A stretch of DNA of 64,000 nucleotides from Phycisphaerales bacterium (GTDB lineage Bacteria; Planctomycetota; Phycisphaerae; Sedimentisphaerales; Anaerobacaceae). Shown piece by piece: positions 8,556 through 17,165 of the stretch. The notes under the pieces are model-generated. The model was not told the DNA's origin, searched no databases, and was given only the letters and a program-made list of their open reading frames with translations. A program made the translations under genes and the position numbers. Position 1 is the first letter of the stretch. The number at the start of each line of letters is the position of its first letter. The stretch lies in contig JAUVYV010000015.1 of the NCBI GenBank assembly GCA_030602885.1, forward strand, positions 1 through 64,000, written 5' to 3'.

Positions 8556-9746
8556 TTAAGGCCTTTGGCGTTCGGGAATTTTATCAAGCTCATCGCGGCA
8601 CATTTTGAGCTGGCCCGGATCGGAGAGTTTTCGCTGAGCGGCCTGAAGGTGCTTTGCCGCAAGGTCGGGCTTACTGAGATAGCGCGAATATATTATACCG
8701 AGCATCAACCGGACCTGTTCGACATATTCGTAGTTAGGATAGTGTAAGAGGAACTTTTCGTAGGCCTGGACGGTCTCGCTGTGTCTTCCTTCGCTTGCGA
8801 GCTGATTGGCGATGTCGAGCAGGTACTGACGAGGGAGAAGCTGGTCGGGGTCGATTGCCATAAGGTCACGGTAGAGGTCGGCGGCGGCGGGGAGGTTTCG
8901 CTGAGCGATTCGTGCGGCGATGTCGGTTTTAATCTGCTCGGCTTGTTGCAGCCGTTGCCGCTGGGCGGGGGTTTGGGCGACTTCTTTGGCTTTTACCCGC
9001 TTTGGGGGGCCGAAACCGGCGAAGGGGTCATAGCCGGTTGAGACGACGCCTCGGTATTGGCGGCGTCTGTTCCATTGTTTGAGCATGGCCCAGAGGTCGG
9101 TGTGGGTGCTGGTAATCAGGCCGGTCGAGAGCATGAGCAGCATGGCGGCGATACCGAAGGCGTATCCGGCGAGGTGGGCGCTATAGGCAACGTTGGGGGT
9201 ATATCGGGCTATGACGTTATCGATGAGTATTAGTTTCAGGACGATGAAGTAGAGTGCGGGGATATCCATGGTTCCGATGAAGAAGAACCAGTAGATGACT
9301 GTTATGAGAGTCTTGGGGAAGATGACCACGTATGCGCCGGTGACGGCGGCGACGGCTCCGCTTGCGCCGAGGACGGGGTTGTTACTGAGTAAGGCGTGTC
9401 CGACGGCGCTGAAGACGGCACCGGCGAGATAGAAGCAGGTATATCCGATGTGGCCGAGCTTGTCGTTGACGTTGTTGCCGAAGAGATAAAGGAAGAACAT
9501 GTTTCCGATGATGTGAAGATAACTTCCGTGCAGGAAAGCGTATGTTACGAATTGCCACAAGAGTGGTCGGGCGGGTGTGAGCATGAACTGCTCGGCCCAC
9601 GGTCGAAGGATTTCGACAACGGCACCGGTATATGGGTCTTTTCGCTCCCAGTATGTAGCGACAAAGACGAGAGCATTGACAACTATGAGGGCATAGTTGG
9701 CGTAAGGCGTTCTGTACGGTCTGATATTTGTGCGAATCGGCAGCAT
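8556..9746 (-). CDS. Rhomboid family intramembrane serine protease
   Basis: A 396-residue protein. Residues 15-210 form the six-helix rhomboid core: HGSYLHIIGNMFFLYLFGN near residue 73, the catalytic Ser129 in VLGASGAVAAVTG, and the catalytic His191 in AHLAGYAFG. The C-terminal 170 residues are soluble, starting with a charged linker (PKRVKAKEVAQ) and continuing as TPR-like helices (RHSETVQAYEKFLLHYPNY). It should cut membrane proteins within the bilayer; the helical tail may recruit substrates. It has its own promoter at 9794-9822. Confidence 0.93.
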   Translation of the reverse strand: MLPIRTNIRPYRTPYANYALIVVNALVFVATYWERKDPYTGAVVEILRPWAEQFMLTPARPLLWQFVTYAFLHGSYLHIIGNMFFLYLFGNNVNDKLGHIGYTCFYLAGAVFSAVGHALLSNNPVLGASGAVAAVTGAYVVIFPKTLITVIYWFFFIGTMDIPALYFIVLKLILIDNVIARYTPNVAYSAHLAGYAFGIAAMLLMLSTGLITSTHTDLWAMLKQWNRRRQYRGVVSTGYDPFAGFGPPKRVKAKEVAQTPAQRQRLQQAEQIKTDIAARIAQRNLPAAADLYRDLMAIDPDQLLPRQYLLDIANQLASEGRHSETVQAYEKFLLHYPNYEYVEQVRLMLGIIYSRYLSKPDLAAKHLQAAQRKLSDPGQLKMCRDELDKIPERQRP

Positions 9747-9793
9747 AGTTTGCTCGGCAACACAGAGAGTATCGAATCAACCCAAAGGGGGTT

Positions 9794-9822
9794 ATTTTAA
9801 TAAGAAGGCGGGCAGCGAACAA
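9794..9822 (-). promoter_or_regulatory. Predicted promoter of the rhomboid gene
   Basis: Minus strand TTGTTC (9822-9817), 17-base spacer, TAAAAT (9799-9794). It lies between the upstream terminator at 9828-9854 and the rhomboid start at 9746. Confidence 0.5.
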
Positions 9823-9827
9823 GAGAT

Positions 9828-9854
9828 AAAAAAAAAGGACGACGGGCGCCGTCC
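9828..9854 (-). terminator. Intrinsic terminator, minus strand
   Basis: On the minus strand the stem GGACG...CGTCC with internal GC pairing (9854-9837) is followed at once by nine T residues (9836-9828). No protein gene ends before it, so it points to a transcript starting in the divergent gap. Confidence 0.75.
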
Positions 9855-9962
9855 CATTTGGTGAAATGAATTGTTGTCGAGAAGTTTTTTCCCCTCGCGG
9901 AGAAGCGAGGCCGCACGAATATCTTTTAACCGGCTTTCCCCCCCAGCCGAACCAGCTTAACT
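9828..9962 (-). ncRNA. Candidate small non-coding RNA, leftward
   Basis: A promoter-like pair at 9969-9997 and an intrinsic terminator at 9828-9854 bracket about 135 bases that contain no usable reading frame on this strand. The RNA would fold into a 5' hairpin (CGGCT/AGCCG around a G-rich loop), a second hairpin with CCTCGC/GCGAGG stems, and the terminator stem. It does not match any RNA family I can recall. It could also act as an attenuated leader, but the rhomboid gene has a separate promoter downstream. Confidence 0.4.
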
Positions 9963-9968
9963 ACGTAA

Positions 9969-9997
9969 AATATAGAAAACGAAATATGGATATCCAA
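9969..9997 (-). promoter_or_regulatory. Predicted promoter of the candidate small RNA
   Basis: Minus strand TTGGAT (9997-9992), 17 bases, TATATT (9974-9969). It faces the terminator at 9828-9854. Confidence 0.45.
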
Positions 9998-10092
9998 ACG
10001 GGCGGGCAAAAAAAACTTTATTTTTCTGCCGGGCGGTGCTAATGAATTGTCGGGGTAATCGTACGATGAACGGATGATATGGAAGGCAGAGT

Positions 10093-11163
10093 ATGAGAGA
10101 TGTGACGTTACAGAAACGCATCAGGGCGATTCGGGCCAAGCTGCAGGAGAAGAAGGGCGGCTGTCTGGTCGTAACGAAGCCAGGCAACGTAACTTACGTG
10201 ACGGGTTTTACAGGTGACGACAGCTGGGCGGTGATAACATCAAGGGCTATCTATCTAATCACGGACAGCAGGTACAGCGAGCAGGCAGAAAGTGATTGCG
10301 CCGGCTGCAGGGTCATTGAGCGTAAAGGGTCGATGGCAAAAGAAGCGGCTCGGCTACTGGCGGGCAGGAGAGCGGCTGGGAGGATATTGGTTGAGAGCAC
10401 GACTTCGGTGGCCGAATTCGAGGCGCTCCGAAAGAACGTGAAGCAGAGAATCAGGGCCGTTTCGAATATCATTGAATCGGTAAGGAGTATCAAAGACGCC
10501 GGCGAGGTCGCGGCGATTCGGAGTGCGGTGCGAATTGCAGCGAAGGCGTTGGAACGTGTGCGACGGCAGATGCGCAGGGGGATAACGGAGAACGAATTGG
10601 CAGGTGCTTTGGATTTTGAGATTCGCAGATTGGGCGGCCAGGCGAGTTTTGAGACGATTGTTGCGTTCGGGGCGAATGCATCTCGACCGCATCATCGGTG
10701 CGGGAACAGAAAGCTGAGAAAGAACGACACGATTCTGATCGACTTTGGGGTGCGATACAAGGGTTACTGCTGTGACTTGACTCGGTGTCTTGTTGTTGGG
10801 AAGACGGGTTCTCTTTACGAGAAGGCTTACGGAGCAGCGAAGGAAGCGCAGGCGGCTGCGATTTCGAGGGTGAGGGCGGGTGTTAAGATAAGTGAGGTTG
10901 ATGCGGCGGCAAAGGATGTCATACGAGGTTATGGTCTGCCGGTTTACGGGCACGGGACGGGTCACGGATTGGGGCTGGAGGTTCACGAATTGCCTGTGGT
11001 ATCGGCAAGCGTCAAGGCCAGGTTAGAGGCGGGTCAAGTGGTGACGATTGAGCCGGGGGTATATATTCCGGGGAAGTTAGGGGTCCGGATTGAAGACGAC
11101 ATAGTTGTTACCGAGACCGGATGCAGAGTATTGAGCAGCTACTGTGGGCGCCATGAAGGATGA
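10093..11163 (+). CDS. M24 family Xaa-Pro peptidase
   Basis: A 356-residue cytoplasmic metallopeptidase. Residues 1-130 are the creatinase-type N-terminal domain; residues about 135-356 the pita-bread catalytic domain. All five metal ligands are visible: Asp in ILIDFGVRYKG, Asp in CCDLTRC, His in GHGTGHGLGLEVHE, Glu in TIEPGVYIP, and Glu in VRIEDDIVV. It removes N-terminal residues ahead of proline. GGAAGG lies before the ATG. A translation elongation factor P gene often follows such peptidases in other bacteria, but here a structured leader and a surface protein gene follow instead. Confidence 0.93.
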   Translation: MRDVTLQKRIRAIRAKLQEKKGGCLVVTKPGNVTYVTGFTGDDSWAVITSRAIYLITDSRYSEQAESDCAGCRVIERKGSMAKEAARLLAGRRAAGRILVESTTSVAEFEALRKNVKQRIRAVSNIIESVRSIKDAGEVAAIRSAVRIAAKALERVRRQMRRGITENELAGALDFEIRRLGGQASFETIVAFGANASRPHHRCGNRKLRKNDTILIDFGVRYKGYCCDLTRCLVVGKTGSLYEKAYGAAKEAQAAAISRVRAGVKISEVDAAAKDVIRGYGLPVYGHGTGHGLGLEVHELPVVSASVKARLEAGQVVTIEPGVYIPGKLGVRIEDDIVVTETGCRVLSSYCGRHEG

Positions 11164-11306
11164 GAGGCATTTTGTGGCTGATTGGGGGCGCGGCAGGTAA
11201 GATTTCGGCAGGCATGGCCGCAAGGTCTTGTGAATAAAGGACTTAGACAGGTACAGGGGGCACGGTATTTGGAAATCGGGTGCCTTTGGAAACTACGAAC
11301 ATTTTC

Positions 11307-11335
11307 TTGACAACGGCAGGGGGATGTGATATTAT
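11307..11335 (+). promoter_or_regulatory. Strong predicted sigma70-type promoter
   Basis: A perfect TTGACA (11307-11312), 17-base spacer, TATTAT (11330-11335). Transcription would start near 11342, about 470 bases before the next coding start. Confidence 0.75.
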
Positions 11336-11341
11336 GGTGTT

Positions 11342-11480
11342 TGTAATGCCGGGCAGATAAGGTTTGCCAAGAGCTCGGGGTAATCTGCATGGTTCGGCGC
11401 GTGTACATAGAGCGCGAACCGGAGGAGGCGTTCTCGAGACGCCGGGGGCTTTGTAGTGTTCGGGAATCTTTTTTGCCCGA
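11342..11480 (+). ncRNA. Candidate structured leader RNA or small RNA
   Basis: Four consecutive hairpins follow the promoter: GCAGAT/ATCTGC (11353-11388); GGTTC plus CGC with one bulge, pairing with GCGCGAACC (11391-11420); GGCGT/ACGCC (11427-11443); and TCGGG/CCCGA around a T-rich loop (11460-11480). The first three are packed almost end to end, and only 16 bases separate the third from the fourth. I recognise no riboswitch consensus. It may control the large surface protein gene downstream or be a separate RNA. Confidence 0.35.
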
Positions 11481-11809
11481 GGACTTGGTATTAGATTTGT
11501 TTATTTTTGTGAAATCAGGACAGATGAGGAAAAACAAGGCTGGGATTTCAGCAGAAAGGAGGATGAAGCCATATCGAAAAAAGGTGTGCAGGGCAAGCAC
11601 AGATTCTTTCATATGTTTTTTTGCCCGATTTATTTCTGTTGTTGGCCAAGTTCCGTATTTGGACAGGCGCGAAACGTAGCACTGTAAATATGTTTTAAGG
11701 GTGTGCGAAGGGCCCTCGTGGTTGTCCATGCACTTTCAAAGAGGGTGGGATTTGGCACTTGTTGGAAGTTATTGAGTTATTTGAGTTATTAGTATTAAGG
11801 AGGAGTATT

Positions 11810-14800
11810 ATGTTTCGAAGATTTTTTATTTTGGCCTCTGTTGTTATAGTGCTGGCTTTGACGAACAGTGTTTGGGCAGTGGCTTACATATGGGACGGCG
11901 AGGACGCGAACAACTACTGGAACGCACCGAATAACTGGGACCCGAATGGGATACCCGACTCTGAGGACACAGCGACCATAGGTCTTGCCGACCCGTGTCT
12001 TCAGCCGGTGATTGGGGCCGGCACAGACGCCAACTGCAGTGAACTGACTGTAGGGGGAACCGTGGCTCTTCCGCTGCTGACCATTGAGAGCGGTTCAACG
12101 CTATCTGTTATTCCCGGGACATTTGGGGTAGGCGGCTGGGGTGGTGCCGACGGCAATTGTATAATGAATGGCGGGGATATCACTTGTGCACGGATGTGGG
12201 TAGGCTACCAGTCAAAAGGTGTTTTCGAGATGAAGAGCGGCAGCATCACCTGTACGACTGAGGGCTTTGACCTTTGTCGAGGGGATGACGAGTATGGGGG
12301 TGAGGGTTACTTCCATCTGGATGGTGGGACCCTCGATGCCGGTCCCTGGCTTGCGTTGCGAATGAGGGTTATTGACGGCCAATCCACGAGTGTTCCCGGA
12401 GATCCGGGCTTTATGGACATCACCGGTGGAACGCTGATAGTGAACTATTGGCATGGAATCCTGGGAATCCAGAATTACTTTGACGACGGGTGGCTCACCG
12501 CTTATGGCGTCGGCGTCCTGGAAGATGGTACTATGGTTACCCACGAAAGGGCCAGACTGGTGATGGATTTCGACCAGCGTAATCCCGGAAGGACGACTGT
12601 GACGGCTTACAAAACGCTGAACAACGGTGAGCCGTATGATTTGTATCCAGTTCCGTACGCGACGGGCGTGGACCCAACGGTGACGCTAAGCTGGAAGCCG
12701 GGCGACTATGTCGGCACCGGCGGAGACCCCTGTTCGCAGCAGGGCAACGGCCACCACGTGTTCATCTTTGAAGGGTCAGGAGAGGTAGGTTGGAACCTGA
12801 TGTATCCGGTCGGGACGCAATTCGGGCATATAGTCGGCGCCCAGGATGCCAATTTCCTCGATATCAGCGCGGACCATCCGGACGGCAGTCTTAAGCTCGG
12901 CACGGAGTACGCGTGGACGGTTATCGAGGCCAACGACGCCAACGGCGTCCCCGATAACACCAATCAGAACATCTCGTGGTGGAAGGCGCCGCTTCATTAT
13001 TTCCGTACGCTCGATCCAGAAGCGTATGCTCCAGTCCCGGCAGACGGTTCGACGCTCGGTATCAAGGTCGGTGTACCTATACCTTTGAGCACTCTGCTTG
13101 AGTGGCAGCCGGGTTATTACGTGTCGGACGTGAACGGACACGTGGTTTACTTCGGGACGGACTTCAACGATGTTAATGAGGCCAATACCTTAGACCCGGA
13201 GTACATAATTACCAGGACAGAGCCAAACTATACGGCGACGGATCTGGAGTTCGGCAAGGAATACTTCTGGCGTGTGGATGAGGTAAATACGGCAGGTCCC
13301 GACCCGTGCATCTGGCCTGGTGATACCTGGAGCTTTACGGTAGGCGAGTATCGTGTGATAGACGACTTCGACTACGCGAGCTGGGACGACATGAACGACT
13401 TCTGGCAGATCAATAAAGCTGATTATGATATCGACTGCTCTCCCTACGGTGGAGGTGCGGGACTGGCTCTCGCGGGCGGCGCGATGGCGTACACTTACAA
13501 CAACAATAACATGGCTCTCGGCCTTGATTACTTCTCAGAGGTCCGGTACGTATTTCCGGCTGAGGCTAACAACCTCACCGAAGGTGATGCCGAGACGACG
13601 CTGCGTGCATTGTCCCTTGACCACGTGGGAAATGCCGACAACGCGACAGACCCGAATTACGACAGGATGTACGTTGGGTTGGAGTCTTCGGACGGCAGTA
13701 TGGCGATAGTGTCGAATCCCGATGCCATCGCTCAAGAGAATCCGTCAGGGAACTGGAACATCGACCTTGACGAGTTCATCGACGCCGGAGTTGACGTTAA
13801 CGACGTGGCGTACCTGTACCTTGGCTTCGGAATTCGGTGTAACTACGACTACCCCCCCGAGGGCGGCGAGGGTGTTGTGACGTTTGACAACATCCGGGTG
13901 TATCCGCAGAGATGCGTCGGTCAGCCGGGCTACAGGCAGCTTGGCGATTTGAACGGCGACTGTACGGTCGATATCGGGGACGTAAAGCTGCTGTCGAACG
14001 CCTGGCTCGAGACCGATAGTATCACGGGTGAACCCGTAGCTGTAGCGCCCAACGACCCGTGTATGATGGCCCGCTGGGAGTTCGAGGATAACTGGGATAA
14101 CGACCCCAACGCCAGAATCAAAGCGGACTCAAATGGTATTGCGCATGGCACGCCGGTGTTTGTTCCTGACGAGACTCGGCCTCAGTCGCTGGCCGGTAAC
14201 AAGGTGGCGTATTTCGACCATGTTGACGTCAACGACTATGTGATTTGCGGCACGTGGGGCGACCGCCATGGCGACGCCAACTTCCTTGGCAAGTCGTTCA
14301 CCCTTATGGTCTGGACGAAGCAGACGCAGGCGCCCGGCTGGGCCTGCATGATAAGCAAGGGTGAGGCCTCCCAGAAGCTCGAGTACGCTTTTCCAATCCT
14401 TGAGAGGCAGATACACTTCGTAGCGACAGCTTCGGGTAACGCACCGGACACAAAGCTTGATCTCGATAAGTGGTATCACGTTGCCGGTACGTATGAGAAG
14501 CTGCCGGACGTCAATGGAGGCATTTCTCGGGTCTATATTGACGGGCGTTTGCATGGAGAAGATGACATCAATGATGAGGAATACAACCACTCGCACAACC
14601 CTGATTACGACCCGAACTGGTGCATCGGCGCTCAGGACTACGAGGGCGGTATGGTGGGCGAGACGCCTACTCCTATGCGTCCGCACATCGACCGTGTGTA
14701 CTACGGCTACCTTGACGACGTTCGTGTGTATGACCGGCAGCTTAGCGAGGAAGAGATTATGTGGCTGGTCGGCAAGACGGCGCCGAACTACTATGCGATT

Positions 14801-14926
14801 CTGCCGCCTGCCGGATATGCAGACATTCACAGTCCGGAGGCGAAGGGCGATAAGATAGTCAACTTCAAGGACATGGCAAAACTGGCTCAGGAGTGGCTTG
14901 AGTCAAAACTGTGGCCTGACCCTTAA
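11810..14926 (+). CDS. Large secreted LamG/dockerin surface protein
   Basis: A 1038-residue exported protein. The ATG at 11810 follows AAGGAGGAG and opens a signal peptide (FRRFFILASVVIVLALTNSV). Residues 25-260 are a beta-rich region starting AYIWDGEDANNYWNAPNNWD, typical of autotransporter-like planctomycete proteins. Two Fn3-like parts follow (EYAWTVIEAND; EYFWRVDEVNTAG). GDLNGDCTVDIGDVKLLSNAW near residue 712 is one dockerin half, then a LamG/concanavalin domain (KSFTLMVWTKQTQAPGWACM ... YLDDVRVYDRQLSEEEI), and the second half NFKDMAKLAQEWL near 1014. It is probably a cell-surface or polysaccharide-binding protein. No catalytic motif was seen. Confidence 0.88.
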   Translation: MFRRFFILASVVIVLALTNSVWAVAYIWDGEDANNYWNAPNNWDPNGIPDSEDTATIGLADPCLQPVIGAGTDANCSELTVGGTVALPLLTIESGSTLSVIPGTFGVGGWGGADGNCIMNGGDITCARMWVGYQSKGVFEMKSGSITCTTEGFDLCRGDDEYGGEGYFHLDGGTLDAGPWLALRMRVIDGQSTSVPGDPGFMDITGGTLIVNYWHGILGIQNYFDDGWLTAYGVGVLEDGTMVTHERARLVMDFDQRNPGRTTVTAYKTLNNGEPYDLYPVPYATGVDPTVTLSWKPGDYVGTGGDPCSQQGNGHHVFIFEGSGEVGWNLMYPVGTQFGHIVGAQDANFLDISADHPDGSLKLGTEYAWTVIEANDANGVPDNTNQNISWWKAPLHYFRTLDPEAYAPVPADGSTLGIKVGVPIPLSTLLEWQPGYYVSDVNGHVVYFGTDFNDVNEANTLDPEYIITRTEPNYTATDLEFGKEYFWRVDEVNTAGPDPCIWPGDTWSFTVGEYRVIDDFDYASWDDMNDFWQINKADYDIDCSPYGGGAGLALAGGAMAYTYNNNNMALGLDYFSEVRYVFPAEANNLTEGDAETTLRALSLDHVGNADNATDPNYDRMYVGLESSDGSMAIVSNPDAIAQENPSGNWNIDLDEFIDAGVDVNDVAYLYLGFGIRCNYDYPPEGGEGVVTFDNIRVYPQRCVGQPGYRQLGDLNGDCTVDIGDVKLLSNAWLETDSITGEPVAVAPNDPCMMARWEFEDNWDNDPNARIKADSNGIAHGTPVFVPDETRPQSLAGNKVAYFDHVDVNDYVICGTWGDRHGDANFLGKSFTLMVWTKQTQAPGWACMISKGEASQKLEYAFPILERQIHFVATASGNAPDTKLDLDKWYHVAGTYEKLPDVNGGISRVYIDGRLHGEDDINDEEYNHSHNPDYDPNWCIGAQDYEGGMVGETPTPMRPHIDRVYYGYLDDVRVYDRQLSEEEIMWLVGKTAPNYYAILPPAGYADIHSPEAKGDKIVNFKDMAKLAQEWLESKLWPDP

Positions 14927-14975
14927 TCGGGCAACGTTTTGAGCGGCATGTGAGCCGTTGCACAACGCAACAGTG

Positions 14976-15009
14976 CGGGGCCTATACGAAAGTGTAGGCC
15001 CCGTTTTTT
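14976..15009 (+). terminator. Intrinsic terminator after the LamG/dockerin gene
   Basis: The stem CGGGGCCTATAC pairs with GTGTAGGCCCCG around a GAAA tetraloop and is followed by six T residues. This ends the surface-protein transcript before the rpsB promoter. Confidence 0.93.
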
Positions 15010-15185
15010 ATTCAGATGCGAAGGGGCCGGAGGCGGCGATACGGACACGAAGACGTGCGGTTTACCGAAACACCGCAGGTTCAGGGGGCAAACAGAGGTC
15101 GTTTAGGTCGGCTGGTTCGATGGTCGGTCGGCACCCAAGCTCCAATTACCACTATATTTAGCGCAAATTCCCGGGATAAAAATTC

Positions 15186-15214
15186 TTGACATCGCCCGGG
15201 GTTTGGATTATTTT
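15186..15214 (+). promoter_or_regulatory. Predicted promoter of the rpsB-tsf-pyrH-frr operon
   Basis: TTGACA (15186-15191), 17 bases, TATTTT (15209-15214), leaving a leader of about 58 bases before the rpsB start. No gene lies in the 14927-15278 gap apart from this promoter and the terminator. Confidence 0.7.
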
Positions 15215-15278
15215 GCCGAGTCTGGTCGTCATTGTTTGGCGGCGGCTTGGAACCAGTTAAGCTTTTTTGGAGGTTTTT

Positions 15279-16145
15279 GTGGCTAAAGAATTAGCACGTG
15301 AACTAATCAACGCAGGGGTGCATTTTGGCCATAGTGCGAATCGATGGAATCCCAAGATGGCCCCTTTTATTTTCGCCAAGCGCGGCAAGATACATATTAT
15401 CGACGTGAAAAAAACGCTGAAGGGTCTGCTAATTGCCAGGAAGCTTATCGCAGAGGTTGTCAGCTCGGGCAGGGATGTTGTGTTTGTGGGGACGAAGCGT
15501 CAGGCGCAGAAGTCGGTAGAGGCGGCGGCAAAGAAGTGCGGGATGCACTATGTATCACAGCGTTGGCTTGGGGGGACACTGACGAACTTTCGGACGATTC
15601 GGTCGCGTCTTCAGCGTCTGGAGCAGCTGGAAGCGATGGCCGAGAGCGGGACCCTTGAGAGCGAGAGCAAGAAGCAGGCATCGCGGCTGAAACGTGAGAT
15701 GCGCAAGATTAAGAGCAACCTCGAAGGAATTCGGAAAATGTCGCGTTTGCCGGGCGCAGTGGTAGTAATCGATGCGAGAAAGGAGTATCTTGCCCTGTGT
15801 GAAGCGAAGAAGCTTGGGATAGCGACGGTTGGCGTTATCGATACGGATTCGGACCCTGATTCCGTTGACGTGGCGATAGCGGCAAACGACGATTCGATAA
15901 GAGCGATTGATTTGATACTGAACGAGCTGGCGGATGCAGCAGCGATTGGCAAGACGATGGCGCCGGTGCAGCAGGAAGTGAAGCCGCGGCCCAGGCGCGT
16001 TCGCTCGAGGAGAACGGTACTGGCTCGGGCAAACAAAGGGACAGGCAAGTCAGAGACGGCTGCCGCAGTGAAAGAGAAAGTGGTTGAAAGCAGCGAGCCG
16101 GTTTCCGGCGAGGGCAAGGCCGAACAGCAGGGGCCGGATGCCTGA
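15279..16145 (+). CDS. rpsB: 30S ribosomal protein S2
   Basis: A 288-residue S2 protein of the small ribosomal subunit. Conserved parts are INAGVHFGHSANRWNPKMAPF, DVVFVGTKRQAQKSVEAAAK, RWLGGTLTNFRTIRSR and GVIDTDSDPDSVDVAIAANDD. The GTG at 15279 is chosen because GGAGG stands five bases before it; an in-frame TTG at 15267 overlaps that site. The family is usually near 230-260 residues; here about 45 residues form a charged C-terminal tail rich in Arg, Lys, Glu and Ala. It heads the translation operon, and tsf follows as in most bacteria. Confidence 0.97.
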   Translation: MAKELARELINAGVHFGHSANRWNPKMAPFIFAKRGKIHIIDVKKTLKGLLIARKLIAEVVSSGRDVVFVGTKRQAQKSVEAAAKKCGMHYVSQRWLGGTLTNFRTIRSRLQRLEQLEAMAESGTLESESKKQASRLKREMRKIKSNLEGIRKMSRLPGAVVVIDARKEYLALCEAKKLGIATVGVIDTDSDPDSVDVAIAANDDSIRAIDLILNELADAAAIGKTMAPVQQEVKPRPRRVRSRRTVLARANKGTGKSETAAAVKEKVVESSEPVSGEGKAEQQGPDA

Positions 16146-16257
16146 AAAGCCGCCGAGGAGGTCCGGTTAGGTATATCAGTATCGCATAAGTATTTTGAAG
16201 CGGAAAGACAAAGTGAAGTCAGTTAGACAGAGGCAGTAACAAGCAGGAGCTCCTGAG

Positions 16258-17124
16258 ATGGCGGAAATATCGGCAGCGACGGTAATGAAACTTCGCAAGA
16301 TGAGCGGTCAGGGTATGATGGACTGCAAGAAGGCGCTTCAGGAGGCGGAGGGTGACATCGACGAGGCGATGGGGATACTGCGCAAGAAGGGCCTTGCGAC
16401 GCTGGCGAAACGCGGCGAGCGTGAGACGAGCGAGGGCGTGGTTGTGAGCAAGGTCGGTGAGGACGGCAGATGTGCGGTGCTTGCATCTCTTTGCTGTGAG
16501 ACGGATTTTGTCGCGAAGAGCGGGGATTTTTTGCGTGCAGCGGAGACGATGGCAGATTACGGTTTTGTGTCATCAGCAACGGAGGGCGCCGACGGAATTT
16601 GCGGCACGGCGGTAGAGGGCAGGAAGTTCAGCGAGGTTTTGACGGAGCTTGTGAGCAAGACGGGTGAGAAGACGGAAGTTGGTGATTTTGCGAAGTTTGA
16701 GCTTGACGGGCCGGGGCTTATAGGGACATACGTTCACTTTAACAAGAAAGTCGGCTCGATGGTGCAAATTGATACGAGCGAGGAGTCGGCGGCGTGCTCG
16801 GAGGCGATGAAGCGTGCGGCGGCGGATATAGCGATGCACATAACGGCGACGAAGCCGCTGGAGCTGGACAGGGGAAGCATTGATTCGGAGATGATAGAGC
16901 GGGAGAAAGGCATATTCGCCGAGCAGGTAAAGAACAAGCCGGCCAATATTATCGAAAAAATAGTCGAAGGCAAGATGAAGAAGTTCTATTCGGAGAACTG
17001 CCTCGTGGAGCAGCCGTTTGTGAAGGACGACAGCAAGAGTGTTGGTGGGTTTTTGGCGGAGGCGGCGAAGGAGGCAGGGGGACAAGCAAAGATAAAGAGG
17101 TTTGTTCGATTCGAGGCAGGTTGA
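16258..17124 (+). CDS. tsf: Elongation factor Ts
   Basis: A 288-residue nucleotide exchange factor that renews EF-Tu-GTP in the cytoplasm. The N-terminal UBA-like part is clear (VMKLRKMSGQGMMDCKKALQ), followed by the conserved CCETDFVAKSGDF and the helical region with HITATKPLEL. The gene follows rpsB by 112 bases, with AGGAG before its ATG, and precedes pyrH by 41. It is unexceptional for the family. Confidence 0.97.
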   Translation: MAEISAATVMKLRKMSGQGMMDCKKALQEAEGDIDEAMGILRKKGLATLAKRGERETSEGVVVSKVGEDGRCAVLASLCCETDFVAKSGDFLRAAETMADYGFVSSATEGADGICGTAVEGRKFSEVLTELVSKTGEKTEVGDFAKFELDGPGLIGTYVHFNKKVGSMVQIDTSEESAACSEAMKRAAADIAMHITATKPLELDRGSIDSEMIEREKGIFAEQVKNKPANIIEKIVEGKMKKFYSENCLVEQPFVKDDSKSVGGFLAEAAKEAGGQAKIKRFVRFEAG

Positions 17125-17165
17125 ATACAAAGAGCAGTTCGAGCGGGCGAAAGAGACATTAATAG

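Larger units (their letters stand above)
11164..11809 (+). other. Long intergenic region with a strong promoter and structured leader
   Basis: This 646-base gap holds the promoter at 11307-11335, the hairpin-rich part at 11342-11480, an AT-rich patch with GAGTTATT steps at 11766-11794 and the strong ribosome site AAGGAGGAG at 11796-11804. A frame at 11389-11679 is judged not to be a gene, because it overlaps the hairpins and has an Arg-rich composition unlike its neighbours. Confidence 0.6.

Noticed and set aside
11245-11290. GGCAC/GTGCC hairpin as terminator of the M24 peptidase gene
   Set aside because: The loop is long and only three T residues follow, so it is not a convincing terminator.
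11389-11679. Rightward frame of 96 codons after the strong promoter
   Set aside because: It overlaps the hairpins, is rich in Arg without a recognisable fold, and ends far from the next gene; the RNA structure explains the region better.
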